From NCBI GenBank assembly GCA_001724265.1, contig MEDY01000117.1, forward strand, positions 1-64,000: 64,000 bases of DNA, in the 5' to 3' direction. Every line of letters starts with the position of its first letter. Within the stretch, counting starts at the first letter, position 1. Of this stretch, positions 1 through 10,415 are shown piece by piece. Both the position numbers and the translations under genes were made by a program. The notes under the pieces are model-generated. The model was not told the DNA's origin. It ran no database searches and saw only the letters and a list, made by a program, of their open reading frames with translations. The DNA comes from Rhizaria sp. SCN 62-66. Lineage: Eukaryota; Rhizaria, unplaced.

Positions 1-3000
1 CCGCCTCCGCCGCGCCCCCCGCTGCGGCCGTCGCTGCGGCGTCGTCGGCCGAGGTCGCGAGCGCCATGGCCGCCGTGCGCGCGCTGCTGCTCTCGCGCGC
101 GGCGCTGCTCTCGGCGCCTGCCGGCCGCCCCGCCGCGCGCGTCGCCTGGGCGCCCTTCGCGGACGCGCCCGCCGCCGCGCCCGCATTGCTGTCGGCCGCC
201 GCTGCGGCGGAGCTCGTCGGCCGCGACCGCACCGCCGCGCACCAGATGCTGTGGCGCGCCGTGTGCGTGCCTGCCGCGGCGCTGTCCCCCGCTGCGACCG
301 CGGAGGCGCTGGCCGCGGCCGCCGCGGCCGCCGACGCCGCGCCGGGCGCCGCGCTGGCCGGGTCCCCGCTCACCGTGCCCGCGGGCGCTCCGCTGCAGCT
401 GGCCCTGGCGCTGCCCGCCGCCGCGCCAGACAGCTGGACCGCGCTCGCGCTCTTCTACCTCCGCTGCGGCGACGCGCTCATTGACGTCGTCAGCGCGGTC
501 CCGCACGCTGACGTCGACGACGAGGCCGAGGCGGAGGCCGCTGAGGCTGCCGAGGACGCCGCTGCTGTCGCTGCCGCGGGCGGCGACTACGAGGCTGCGC
601 TGCGCGTGGTCTTCAGCGCCGATGCCGTCGCCAAGGCCGCGCTGGCCTCTGCCGCCGTTCTCGCGCCGCACGCACACGCGCACGTGCATGCGCAGCCGCT
701 GCTGTCGGCGTTCCCGTTTGCGCCGCTGTCGTGGCTGCGCCGCGCGCAGCGCTGCCGTCGCGCACGGCTTGCAGCTGCGTCCTTCTGCCTGTCGCAGGCG
801 CTCTCGCTCGCGCCCGACTGCCCCGCCGCGCTGTCCGCTGCCGCGCTGGTCGCGCTCGAGCGCTGCCTCGCCTCGGCCGCGCCCGCGCCCGACGCCCCGG
901 GCGTCGCGCTCGCCGCGCTGCTGCGCCTGACCTCGCTCCCGCTGCCGCTCTCCAGCGAGGGCTCGAGCGTTAGCGACCGCACCATTGCTAGTTCCGGTGC
1001 GGGCGTGCTGGGTCGCGCGGCTGCGCTGGCACTGGCTGTGCCCGCGCTCTCGCTCGCGGGCCGCCGCATGGACAGCCTCGAGGCGCGCGCCGCCGCTGCC
1101 GCAGCGCAGACCGCTGCTGAGACCGCTGGCGCGGCCCCGCACCTCGCTGGCGCGGCCGCGGGCAGCGCGCTGATTGCTCACGGCACCTTCCTCTCGCTGC
1201 CCGCGGGTGCGGGCGGCGCGGGCCCGCTGTCTGGCGGCAGCAGCAGCGGCGCGACCACCGTGCCGCTGTCGCTGCGCGCGGCGACGCCGCTGGCGCGTGC
1301 CTTCCTGTCCGCTGCGGACGCCGCGCTGGTAGCGCAGTGCCCGCTCGCCGCCGCGCACCTGGCCGCGCGCGCCGCCGCTGCTGACGCCGGCACGGACACG
1401 CTGCTGCCGCCAGCGGCCGCGTCGGCCTCGGCCCCGGCCTCTGCCGCCGCAGCTGTCGCAGCGTTGCCCCGCGCGGCGTCGCTTTCGTACGACTGCCTGC
1501 TGCGCGCCGCCCGCGCCTCGCTGCAGCTGGCGCTTCAGTCCTCGTCCTCGTCCGCTGCGCTGCTCGCCAACGGCGGCGGCGGCGGCTACGGCGGCGCTGA
1601 CCCGGCCGCCGAGGCGGAGCGCGTGTGCCGTGCTCTGGCCCGTGCGGTGCCGCTGCTGGCGGCCGCGCTCGTGGCCGCGGGCGTGGACTCCGCCGCGCTG
1701 CCCGTGCCCGCCGCGTGGCGCGCCCTGGCCGACGCGCTGGCGCACCCCTCCGCGGCCGTCGTCCCCGGCGCTGCCGCGCTGGCCGCCGCGCTGGGCTCGG
1801 CCGAGGCCCTGGTCGCTGCCCTGCGCCCGGCCTCGGCCACGCCCCCCATGCTCGGCGACGCAGCCGACCCCGCCGCCGCAGCCGCGGCCGCTGCGCTTGG
1901 CCTGCCCGCCGCGGGCGCGGGTGTTGACGCCGCCGCACTCATCCCTGCAATCGGCTCCACAGGCACCGCTTCCACAGCTGCTGCCATGGCACCCACTGCG
2001 GCCTCTGCTGCAGCGAGCGCTGCTGCCAGCGCTGGCGGCTCTCCGCCCGCGCGCGGCTCGACCTCGCGCACCGCCGCGGCCGCTGCGGCTGCTGCTGCTG
2101 CTGCCGCTGCTGCCGCTGCTTCCGCTGCCGCCGCCGCTGCTGCTGCCGCCGCTGCCGCCGCGCCGCGCTCGTCTCTGCCCGTGGCGGCCGCGACGCCCGC
2201 GCCCTCGGTCGCCGTGCGCGCCGCCGCCGCGCGGCCCGTGCTGCTGCTGCTGGCGCAGGCCTTCGCCGCTGCGCGCGCTGTCTGGCGTGGGACCCACGCA
2301 GAGCTCGCCCGCGCCGCCGGCCTCACCGCTGCCGTGCTCGTGGGCGCGCACCAGGCCTGGGCCAGCGTAGCCGCCGCTGCCGCCGCGGCCGCTGGCAGTA
2401 GCCGCGTTGGCGACTGCGGGCTCGAGAGCGCCGCGTTCGCGCCCCTCGCCCTCGCCGCTGCCGCCGCGGATGCTGAGGCCGACGGTGACGACCACGAAGC
2501 CGCTGAGTTGTTGGCCGCGAGCGCCAGCGCGTGGCATGCCGTGCGCGCGCTCGCGCCCGCGGCAGCGTCTGTGCCTGCCGCCGCCGCCGCCGTCGCCGCT
2601 GCCACTGCGCGCGCGTACCTGAGCGCGACTGCGATCGCCGCGCGCGCGGGCGACGCTCACGCTGCCGCTGCTGCCCTCGCGCGCGCACAGGCTGCCGCGA
2701 CGGAGGCCGCGTCTGCCGCTGCTCGCACCACTGCCGCGGGAGTCGCCGTGCCCGCCTCGGTCACGGCTACGGTGCGCGCTGTCACTGCCGCCGTTGCCGC
2801 TGCTGTCCCCGGTGCGGAGTCCGTCACTGCGGCCGTCGGTGGTGGCGCGGCTGGCGCCGTCACGACGGCCACGGCCTCGGGTGCGGTTGCGCTGGCCTCC
2901 GCGCGTGCTGCGGCGGCCGCTCAGGCCACGGTGGCGACCGCGGAGGCCGCTGCTGCTGCGGGCGGCGCCGGCGCAGTGCGCGCGGGCCCCGGCACAGGCA

Positions 3001-3077
3001 AGCAATTCTCTGGACCTGGTGCCACGGTTAACGTGACTGTGGGCGTCGGGCGCCGCTTTGCTCAGCTCAAGATATAA
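1..3077 (+). CDS. Alanine-rich protein of unknown function, 5' end outside the window
   Basis: The frame is open from base 3 and runs to TAA at 3075-3077, so the gene enters from the left and only its C-terminal part (about 1,025 residues) is visible. The first in-window ATG is at 66, but the frame upstream is also open, so this need not be the start. The protein is dominated by alanine. It has an acidic patch near 510-560 (Asp/Glu/Ala), a short His/Ala segment near 670-705, a pure alanine tract at about 2073-2162, and alternating hydrophobic Ala/Leu helices that resemble an alpha-solenoid. The tail becomes Gly/Val-rich and ends FAQLKI. No catalytic motif or family signature is recognisable. 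It ends 358 bases from the convergent hydrolase gene. That it is a real gene rests on frame length, a normal stop and an abrupt change to AT-rich DNA after the stop. Confidence 0.7.
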   Translation, partial: ASAAPPAAAVAAASSAEVASAMAAVRALLLSRAALLSAPAGRPAARVAWAPFADAPAAAPALLSAAAAAELVGRDRTAAHQMLWRAVCVPAAALSPAATAEALAAAAAAADAAPGAALAGSPLTVPAGAPLQLALALPAAAPDSWTALALFYLRCGDALIDVVSAVPHADVDDEAEAEAAEAAEDAAAVAAAGGDYEAALRVVFSADAVAKAALASAAVLAPHAHAHVHAQPLLSAFPFAPLSWLRRAQRCRRARLAAASFCLSQALSLAPDCPAALSAAALVALERCLASAAPAPDAPGVALAALLRLTSLPLPLSSEGSSVSDRTIASSGAGVLGRAAALALAVPALSLAGRRMDSLEARAAAAAAQTAAETAGAAPHLAGAAAGSALIAHGTFLSLPAGAGGAGPLSGGSSSGATTVPLSLRAATPLARAFLSAADAALVAQCPLAAAHLAARAAAADAGTDTLLPPAAASASAPASAAAAVAALPRAASLSYDCLLRAARASLQLALQSSSSSAALLANGGGGGYGGADPAAEAERVCRALARAVPLLAAALVAAGVDSAALPVPAAWRALADALAHPSAAVVPGAAALAAALGSAEALVAALRPASATPPMLGDAADPAAAAAAAALGLPAAGAGVDAAALIPAIGSTGTASTAAAMAPTAASAAASAAASAGGSPPARGSTSRTAAAAAAAAAAAAAAAASAAAAAAAAAAAAAPRSSLPVAAATPAPSVAVRAAAARPVLLLLAQAFAAARAVWRGTHAELARAAGLTAAVLVGAHQAWASVAAAAAAAAGSSRVGDCGLESAAFAPLALAAAAADAEADGDDHEAAELLAASASAWHAVRALAPAAASVPAAAAAVAAATARAYLSATAIAARAGDAHAAAAALARAQAAATEAASAAARTTAAGVAVPASVTATVRAVTAAVAAAVPGAESVTAAVGGGAAGAVTTATASGAVALASARAAAAAQATVATAEAAAAAGGAGAVRAGPGTGKQFSGPGATVNVTVGVGRRFAQLKI
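2073..2162 (+). repeat. GCN microsatellite-like alanine tract
   Basis: This is an imperfect run of GCT, GCC and GCG codons encoding about 30 residues, nearly all alanine with one serine. Codon mixing shows it is an old or protein-level repeat rather than a pure slippage tract. Confidence 0.8.
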
Positions 3078-3435
3078 TGCTCCTTGAGCTATTTCATCGA
3101 TGACCGCCACCACAGTCAACTAACCTTCGCTTTCTTAGTTCTTTTATCAAATGACTCAATTTCATATTGCTCATCTGTACACATAATCAATACAACAACA
3201 CTAATTATAGTCGTTATTTTCTTCTGCTGATGTAAAAAATAAGGCTATGTATCCGTATTGTTTATGCTTAGACACACAACTGCAGCTTGAAAGATGATAA
3301 GCGAGGTGTCTGAAATAATAACATTGTAAGACATAAAAAAAAGATTTTCATAATAAAATAACTCAAAAACAATGTTGGGGTCACATCGTACTACGTTAAT
3401 ACGACATTCACCCAATTTAATGTCAGATAAAGTGC
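3078..3435. other. Convergent intergenic region, AT-rich
   Basis: This 358-base AT-rich stretch lies between two convergent stop codons and presumably holds both 3' UTRs. I see no gene or RNA in it. Confidence 0.6.
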
Positions 3436-4726
3436 TCAGTAGCGCTCGCACCAGTCGTCGCCGAGCACTTCGAGCAGGAACTGCATGACGAGCCCGCGCG
3501 CCTCGTTGGCCTCGAACGTGGACGCGATGCTGTCGTGCGACAGCCCCTGCAGTACCTGCCAGCGCCCGCGCACGCCGCTGCGCGCGAGCACGCGTTCCAG
3601 CTTCGCGCCGTCGCTCTGCAGACCCAGGTCTCTGGACGCATTCAGCAGCAGATGCGGCGGCAGACGCAGCAGCGGGCCCACCCACGTGTAGTCCGCCGAC
3701 GCGGGCGCCGGCTCAGTCGCGGACTCGGAGTCAGCGCCAGCCTCGCCGGCAGTGACCACTGCGCCCGTCGCAGACGAGGACGACGGCTCGGGACCGCCGA
3801 GGCCGCTACCGCTCGCGCTGCTGCTGGAACGGCTGCTTCGGGCCCGGACCGCGCTCCGGAAAGCGTCATCGTCACTGGCGGCGCCACTGCCCCGCACGCC
3901 CTTGTCGTCGGGCTCGCCGTCGCTCTTGCCCTCGCTCTCGCTGTCGTGCTCGCCGTCGCGCTGCCCCACCACGGCGTTGGCCACCACGCCCACCGCTGCC
4001 ACTGCGGACGCGGGCGGCGCGCGCGGGGTGGCCTTGCCCGCGGCGACCGTAGCTGCGGCTGCGCGCGCGTCAGCGGCAGCTGTGACAGCACGAACCGTGT
4101 CCGGAGACACGCCCGCAGCTGCGAGCGCGTTGGCGATGGCGAAGACGCGACGCTGGATAATGTTAGGAGGAGAGGCGCGCTTGAGCGACTCGGTTGTCAT
4201 GCCGAAGAGCCCAAACAACCAGAGAGAGCGGAAACTCACGTTCTGGATGTGGAACCACGAGCGCGAAACCTGTGAAAGAAGATGGACGAATTCAAATAAA
4301 ATGAGCAAGATATAAGCGGAGATATCTGGAGGAAGATAGTGTTCATCTCATTGCGTTCTTGATCTAAGTCGAACATGAAACATACCGGTTTGTGAAGAGA
4401 ATAAACACCGCTGACGCAAACGATGCCGCGCACGGCGGCCCTGAGCGCGTCGCCGCGTCCACGCAGCAGCGCCACGGCCCTCGCGGCCGCGGCGGCGCGC
4501 GCCTGTTCAGGACCCATCGCCTCGGCCTCGCGCGCTATCTGCGCTGCAGTCTTGACGAACGGCGCCGCAGCCGCTGCAGCCTCGGCCTCGGCCAGCAGCG
4601 CGGGCGACACGGTGGCCGCAACCTGGGCCGCCAGTGCGCGCGCCGGGCCGACGATGCTCCACGACGCGGCAGCAGCGTCCGCGGTAGGCGCAGCGACGAC
4701 AACGGCACTGCTGCTTGAACGACTGA

Positions 4727-4757
<31 letters not shown>

Positions 4758-6032
4758 ACCGGAGAGCTGATCCACTTCCTCTGACTGCGCAAGCTGCGCC
4801 TGTGCGCGGCTGTGCGGCGAGTGCGTGTGCGCGCGCGTGAGCGAGCGGTCGACGAGGCGCAGCGCGGCGACGTGCTCCGCGGCGGCGTCCAGGAAGCGCG
4901 GGTCCGACAGCGCTAGCGAGGCGAGGTGGCCGCCCGCCGAGTGGCCCGACAGCACAATGCGCGACGTGTCCACCGCGCTGCGCAGCGCAGAGCCGCTGCT
5001 ACCGCTCCTCGCAGCACTGCTGTTGTCGTAGTTGAGAGCCTGCGCGCCGGGGAAGATGTCTGCGCCAAACTCCCAGACCCAGGCGAGCGCGTCGGAGCAG
5101 TCCGTCACGTGCGCGGGGTGCTTGATCCCGCCCGTGCACACGCGCATCACAGCGAAGCTCACAGCCACGAACGCGAACGTGCCGAGCAGGAACCACCACA
5201 CGGGTGGCCAGCCGCCGCCGGCGAGGAGCTGGATCACAGCCACGGGCGGGTACGTGAGGCAGAAGAGCACCAGCGCGCGCAGCGGGGCCTGCGGCAGCGG
5301 CGGGTCGGAGAGCCGGTACGACACGGCCACGGCCACGCAGCCGGCGGCGGCAGCGGCGCGGCAGGCCGCGGGCGCGCCGCGCCACTCGTTGGCGTGCGTG
5401 CCGCGCTGCCAGGAGCCGCCGTGGATGTGCACGAACAGCGGGCGCGGACGCACGGGCGCGGGAGAGCCGCGCATCACGCCGCCGTAGCCGAGGTCGGAGA
5501 CGCGGTACGAAGCGTCCATGGCGTCGTAGGCAACCGCGGCGGCGGTGTTGGCGACAGGGACTGGCGCTTGAGTGGCGGCGGGGTTGGGCGTGCACTGCCA
5601 GTCGCCAAGGGGCAGCGGCGCAAACAGTGCAGCAGGGTCATCAAGCAGCGCGCGCACTTCATCGGCGACAGCGTCGGCACTGTCTCCGGTACGGTCGAAG
5701 CAGCTGCCCGCGAGCGAGGGCGGGATATAGACGTCGATGACACGCTTACGCCGCTGGGTGATCCAGTCAGCGAAGTTGCGGCGAAAGCTCGCGATGGTGC
5801 CGTCACCGGAAAACTTGTACCACGCGCGGCGGCCGCAAATGGGGGAGCGTTGCTAGACGACGCGGCGCTGGAAGACTTCGTCGCATTGAGCGATATACTC
5901 AGTCTCGTACAGCACATGGGCTCGCTGCGGCACAAAGGGTTCGTCGATAGAGATGTTGCGGAGTACGCGAATTTGCTCGCGGTGGATCGGTGAGCTTGCC
6001 AAAAGCTCGGCCGTAATAGGGGACTCGGCCAT
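3436..6032 (-). CDS. Alpha/beta hydrolase, isoprenylcysteine methylesterase-like carboxylesterase
   Basis: Two exons on the minus strand, 6032-4386 and 4269-3436, are joined in phase 0 across a 116-base intron (gtatgt...cacag). The product is 826 residues if the in-frame TAG at 5855-5853 (codon 60) is read as an amino acid; stop TGA. The oxyanion-hole motif HGGSW is near residue 200 and the nucleophile elbow GHSAGG near 362. Exon 2 supplies the likely acid in SRDLGLQSD (about 764) and histidine in LSHDS (about 790). Two hydrophobic segments between HGG and GHSAGG and one at the start of exon 2 suggest a membrane-bound enzyme, as in plant isoprenylcysteine methylesterases, which hydrolyse the methyl ester of prenylated proteins. 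Ser/Ala-rich inserts make it about twice the family length. A generic carboxylesterase is the alternative. The start is the first ATG of the open frame; its 59 codons before the TAG look coding. Confidence 0.8.
5853..5855 (-). other. In-frame UAG codon (codon 60) in the hydrolase, probable Gln
   Basis: On the minus strand the context is GTC TAG CAA, and the frame is open on both sides back to ATG at 6032. No intron with the usual GTACG donor removes it. See the genetic-code finding. Confidence 0.65.
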
Positions 6033-7632
6033 CAAAGGCAGAGAGGGCGGGATTAAAGCCGCGCTATGCAGGAGAGATGATATAACGGCACAAAAAGAGG
6101 GTTCGAGGAGGAAGCTCTGTGAGCGTGCTCTCGGAGGATAATTCCATGTATAGAACGATGATTATGGAGTGTGCGTTTTGTATACAGGGTTTTCACATAA
6201 TTGAAAAAATAGATAATCTAAATCCGACCCGTACTGCCGACGTCTCTTGCCACATCGAGTTTGCTTTTTGTGCGGCTGGCAGGCGTGTTCGTCTGCAGCT
6301 CGGTGATTCAGAATCAATTTGTGGTGGAAATCATATTTAATAGCGTTTCACCCGCATACATGCAGTCTATACTGCATCAACGTGATAAAAGCACATCTAA
6401 AGCTACGTTCAAGCAGATAATCCTATTTTTGTGACACACAAGCGTGCATTTTCAGCACGAGATATCGATACAAAGGCAGGGAACATATGATGGAGCCTCA
6501 GTGTACATGTTGTTTAGAGACACATTAATGAGAGCAACGTGAATTTTTGCGCTAGAAAGCCGCTTAGTAACACAATAAAAATGCACCGACTTGTGATCGA
6601 TGCATTTTACACCAATATACGGGGTTTTACCGCGAGATTCAGGTTCTTTTCAAGTTGCACTCTCTGAAGACTCCTGCATCAAAGCGGTGACTCCAGTGAA
6701 GTGCATATTGTGTTCACAACATATAAACTTCAGACATGCTATCAAAGCAGTGTTTGAGTTTACTATATTTAAGATTCAGACGTGCTGGCCTCTGTTGTGT
6801 CATCGAGAATGCAAGTATATACTAGTAAACGCGTATCTACCAAGGCGATTTCGCTGCTACAAGCTGAAAATGAGATTTATAAGAAAGATGACCGGTTTTA
6901 TTTGGCATAGCAGGCTGCCATACATTTTAAATTCCAGTAAAAAAACTATGCGTTGCAGTCTCAAAGATATAGTCCTCTGTTAACCTTGATCAACACGCGT
7001 TCTACCGTTAATACATGGCATCTGTTACTGGCAGCGCGATACTAAATCAGGGATCACATCAGGTGGTGCTTGCCATTCAGAATAAAATTTGTATATACTA
7101 TATTAAAAATCAGCATTCATTACAAGCAATACAGTTGCATTAAAACATACAAATGAAGACTCTACGCAGCTGATGATGGTTTCGTGCTCTCAGCATGACT
7201 CTTCGCACGGTCGCCCAGCCACCTACCCCCCACGCGACCACCACTCAATGACAACCCAAGCTGAGCGTGTGGGGGCAATTTAGCGCGATCGATCACACAT
7301 GGTTTGAATGTGATTAAGAACTGCCAGTCACTCTCTATAATTTAAGAGCCGGTTTTCTACACCCACATTTAATAAGATTCTATTTCATGTCTCGTGAGCG
7401 CTAAGGTCACACTTTTCTTCTGGCTGCATACCTCCCAAAGCAATCGTCTTTCCGAATTGCATCTTTTTGCGTCTACCTCTTCTGCCTGACCTCGTATGGA
7501 GATTTAATCAACATGTCATGTAAATTCAGACTGCTAAATACCACGCGATTGCGGTTGACAATCTACAACACCACACGCTTCACCTTCACACCAACTTTTT
7601 CCTTAATCATTGTTCCTCCCTCCAAACCTCAG
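6033..7632. other. Long divergent intergenic region, AT-rich
   Basis: This 1.6 kb lies between the divergent starts of the hydrolase and EHD genes and should hold both promoters. Most of it is AT-rich, with a GC-richer island at about 7190-7290. The longest frame (6600-6983, 127 codons) has AT-rich codon use unlike any neighbouring gene and no recognisable domain, so I do not call it. I see no tRNA or transposon signature. Confidence 0.55.
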
Positions 7633-9787
7633 ATGTCTCGGCCGTCCCCTCTCGCGCCGTCGTCGTCGTCGGTGCGCATCCCGATTGCGTCTGATGGCTC
7701 GAAGAAGTCTCGCAAGCTCGGTCAGCAGTACGAGGAGCTTATCATGGAGACAGAGAAGAAGTCCAACCTCGTCATCGAGGGCCTCAAAAAGTACTACCGG
7801 GACTACATCAAGCCCATTGAGGCGACCTATCGCTTCGACGCGTGGCACTCGCCTCCACTCAGCGACTCCGATTTCGAGTTCATTTTGGTGACTGTTCTGG
7901 GTAACTTCTCCTGTGGTAAGACAACATTCCTGGAGTATATTCTTGAGCGCGGCTTCGGTGGCCGCGTTGGCCCCGAACCGACTACTGACACCTTCACCGC
8001 GGTCATGTACGGCGACCGTGAGCAGCGCATCCCGGGTAACGCACTCGCCGCGATGCGCGACCGCCCCTTCAACGCGTTGCAGCGTTTCGGTATGAACTTC
8101 CTGAACCGGTTCGACGGCGTGATGCTGCCGTCGCCGATCCTGCGCAAGCTCACGTTCGTCGACACGCCCGGCGTGCTGGCCGGCGAGAAGCAGCGCGTGC
8201 ACCGCGCCTACGACTTCCCCCAGGTCATCGAGTGGTTTGCCAACCGCAGTGACCGCATCTTGGTGTTCTTCGACGCCCACAAGCTCGATATCAGCGACGA
8301 GCTCAAGTCCACCATCGAGGCGCTCGGTGGCAACGAGGAGAAGGTACGCGTCATCCTCAACAAGGCCGACGCCGTGTCCGCGCAGGAGCTCATGCGCGTC
8401 TACGGCGCGCTCATGTGGTCGCTCGCGCGCGTGTTCAAGTTCCCCGAAGTTGTCCGCGTTTACGTCGGCTCCTTCTGGGGCAAGCCGTACGCGCGCGCGG
8501 ACAACGAGTCGCTGCTGATGCAGGAGGAGGCTGAGCTGCTCGCCGACCTCCGCTCGCTGCCCCGCAACGCCGCCATCCGCCGCGTCAACGAGATCGTCAA
8601 GCGCGCTCGCCAGGTACGATATATAGGACACATAATACGCAATATAAAGCTCAGCACTGCAATGATAATGAACTGAACACAATGCGCCTCGAGAGGGACA
8701 ACTCACAAAAAACAATTTCAATCCATTTTTTGTTCTTTGATCACAGGTCCGCACTCACGCGCTGATCATTGACCACCTGACGAAGCAGTTCTCCTTCTTC
8801 GGCAAGGCCAAGAAGCAGACGAAGCTGATCGACCGCATGCAGGAGGAGTTCATGCACGTGCACAAGACGCACCAGATCCCCGTGGGCGACTTCCCCCACA
8901 TGTCGCGTTTCTGCGACGTGCTCAAGGAGTTCGAGATCCACAAGTTCCCTGAGGTCGACAAGAAGGCCATGGCTAAGCTCGAGTGGACGCTTGACACCGG
9001 CATTCCCGAGCTGATGAAGATGATGCCCCCGGAGCTCAACTCCGGCGACGCCGCGCACTTCTCGTCCTCGGCGCTCGCCCACGAGGCGCCCCCGGCCTAC
9101 GGCGGCGCCGCGGGCGGCGAGGAGGGCGGGCTCATCCCGGCTCCCTCGGCGCTGGGCGCGCTTCACGTGCCCGGCGGCTTCGGCGACCAGGGCTCTGCCA
9201 ACCCGTTCGACGACGTCGAGGAGGCCCCCATCTCCTGGGTTATTTCCGACACCGAGCGCCAGCGCCACATGAACACCTTCTACGGCCTCAAGTACGTCGT
9301 TAATTTGACACATTGATATGACATCAGTCAGCTGAACATCTTTTAACTCAATATTGTCGATCTCACCTTGTGTTTTTTTGCTTTTCTGTCCCTGGCTCAT
9401 GGTCTCTGTTTCCACGATTGTTTCTTCTCTTTACTTGTGTTATTCTCTAGGCTCGTGTCCGGCAAGCTCTCTGGCGCCAACGCCAAGTCACTGCTGATGC
9501 AGTCCGGTCTTCCCAACAGCGACCTCAAGCTGCTGTGGAACCTGTCCGACATCGACCGCGACGGCTCGCTCGACGTGGACGAGTTCGTTTTGTGCAGCTA
9601 CCTCATCGAGCAGATCCGCACGCGCCCCGACTTCAAGCTCCCCGCGCAGCTCGACATGACCTACGTCCCGCCGTCCAAGCGCGAGATCTGGCTTAACAGC
9701 AACAGCGGCAGCAGCGCGCAGATGGCGCCCCCCGCCGCCGGCTCGCCTGGTGGCCCCAAGCCACCTGCGCGCCCCGCCCGCGGTTAA
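7633..9787 (+). CDS. EHD-family dynamin-like ATPase with C-terminal EH domain
   Basis: Three exons: 7633-8613, 8747-9291 and 9451-9787; donors gtacga and gtacgt; stop TAA; 620 residues. EHD proteins are membrane-remodelling ATPases of endocytic recycling that oligomerise on tubules and bind NPF-containing partners. The dynamin-type nucleotide-binding domain shows the P-loop GNFSCGKTT (about residue 91), DTPGV (177) and NKAD (243). The C-terminal EH domain contains LWNLSDIDRDGSLDVDEF, a canonical Ca-binding EF-hand loop. The sequence is collinear with animal and plant EHDs but about 70 residues longer, with an Ala/Gly-rich linker before the EH domain and a Pro/Gly-rich tail. The internal NPF in the linker (SANPFDDVEE) matches the self-binding NPF seen in some EHDs. 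The ATG at 7633 gives the usual N-terminus; a longer frame upstream is AT-rich leader. Confidence 0.95.
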
Positions 9788-10415
9788 ACACAACGACGAC
9801 ATGCCACTTCAGTTATTTGGGTTAAGTTAAGCTTGATCGCAGATGGCGTGGTGTTTATTTGTATGTGTGTGAGTACGTGTGCGTGTGACGACGATTGTGT
9901 TGGCAACTGTGCCGCTCTCGCTGTGCTTGAGTTACAGGCGCTGTTGTGCGCCATATTATGTTTCATGTTAATGTATGAGTTTGTTATTTCTATATTTGAT
10001 TTGAATGGAGTATTCAAGTGTATTTTGACTTGTGCGGTATACGTGCGGCATGTATTGTCCGTCTCTGTTATCACACTCTTATCGGTTATGATGCAGGTGT
10101 ATTTTTGTGTTCATGTGTGTTTTTGCTTGACCTGCAAAGATAGTGATTCTAGACGCACATTGTTTATGTTTGTTTTCTTTATGACGCAAGACCCATGAGC
10201 AAATACAAAGATGAAAACCCAAATGTCTGTTTTATCAACTCGAATATTTAACCTAATGAAGAACGCGATGGTTTATTGTTTTAACCATAATGTTGACATT
10301 CGCTTTTGTGTTTCTGACAATACTCAATATTTTTTCAAACTATTGTAACTACGGAGCCATATAGTCATAAGCGTGCACCAAGTGCATAGAGAAAGTGCCT
10401 GCCACGTATGGCGAC
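9788..10415. other. Convergent intergenic region
   Basis: This AT- and T/G-rich 628 bases between the EHD stop and the SHIPPO-protein stop probably consists of two 3' UTRs. I see no gene in it. Confidence 0.55.

Noticed and set aside
988-1938. Long antisense and offset frames over the GC-rich genes (also 11596-12834, 60779-61963 and many others)
   Set aside because: High GC makes stops rare, so every real gene throws long shadows; these are Arg/Pro/Ser-rich and have no domains.
5853-5861. Mini-intron removing the hydrolase UAG (GTCGTCTAG or a 48-base GT-AG variant)
   Set aside because: Neither has the GTACG donor seen in almost all other introns, neither is AT-rich, and 9 bases is too short to splice.
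6600-6983. 127-codon frame in AT-rich DNA
   Set aside because: Codon use is AT-rich, unlike every supported gene, there is no recognisable domain, and it sits in a divergent promoter region.
7513-7632. Upstream extension of the EHD protein by 40 codons
   Set aside because: The added sequence is AT-rich leader with no similarity to EHD N-termini, and the ATG at 7633 gives the usual start.
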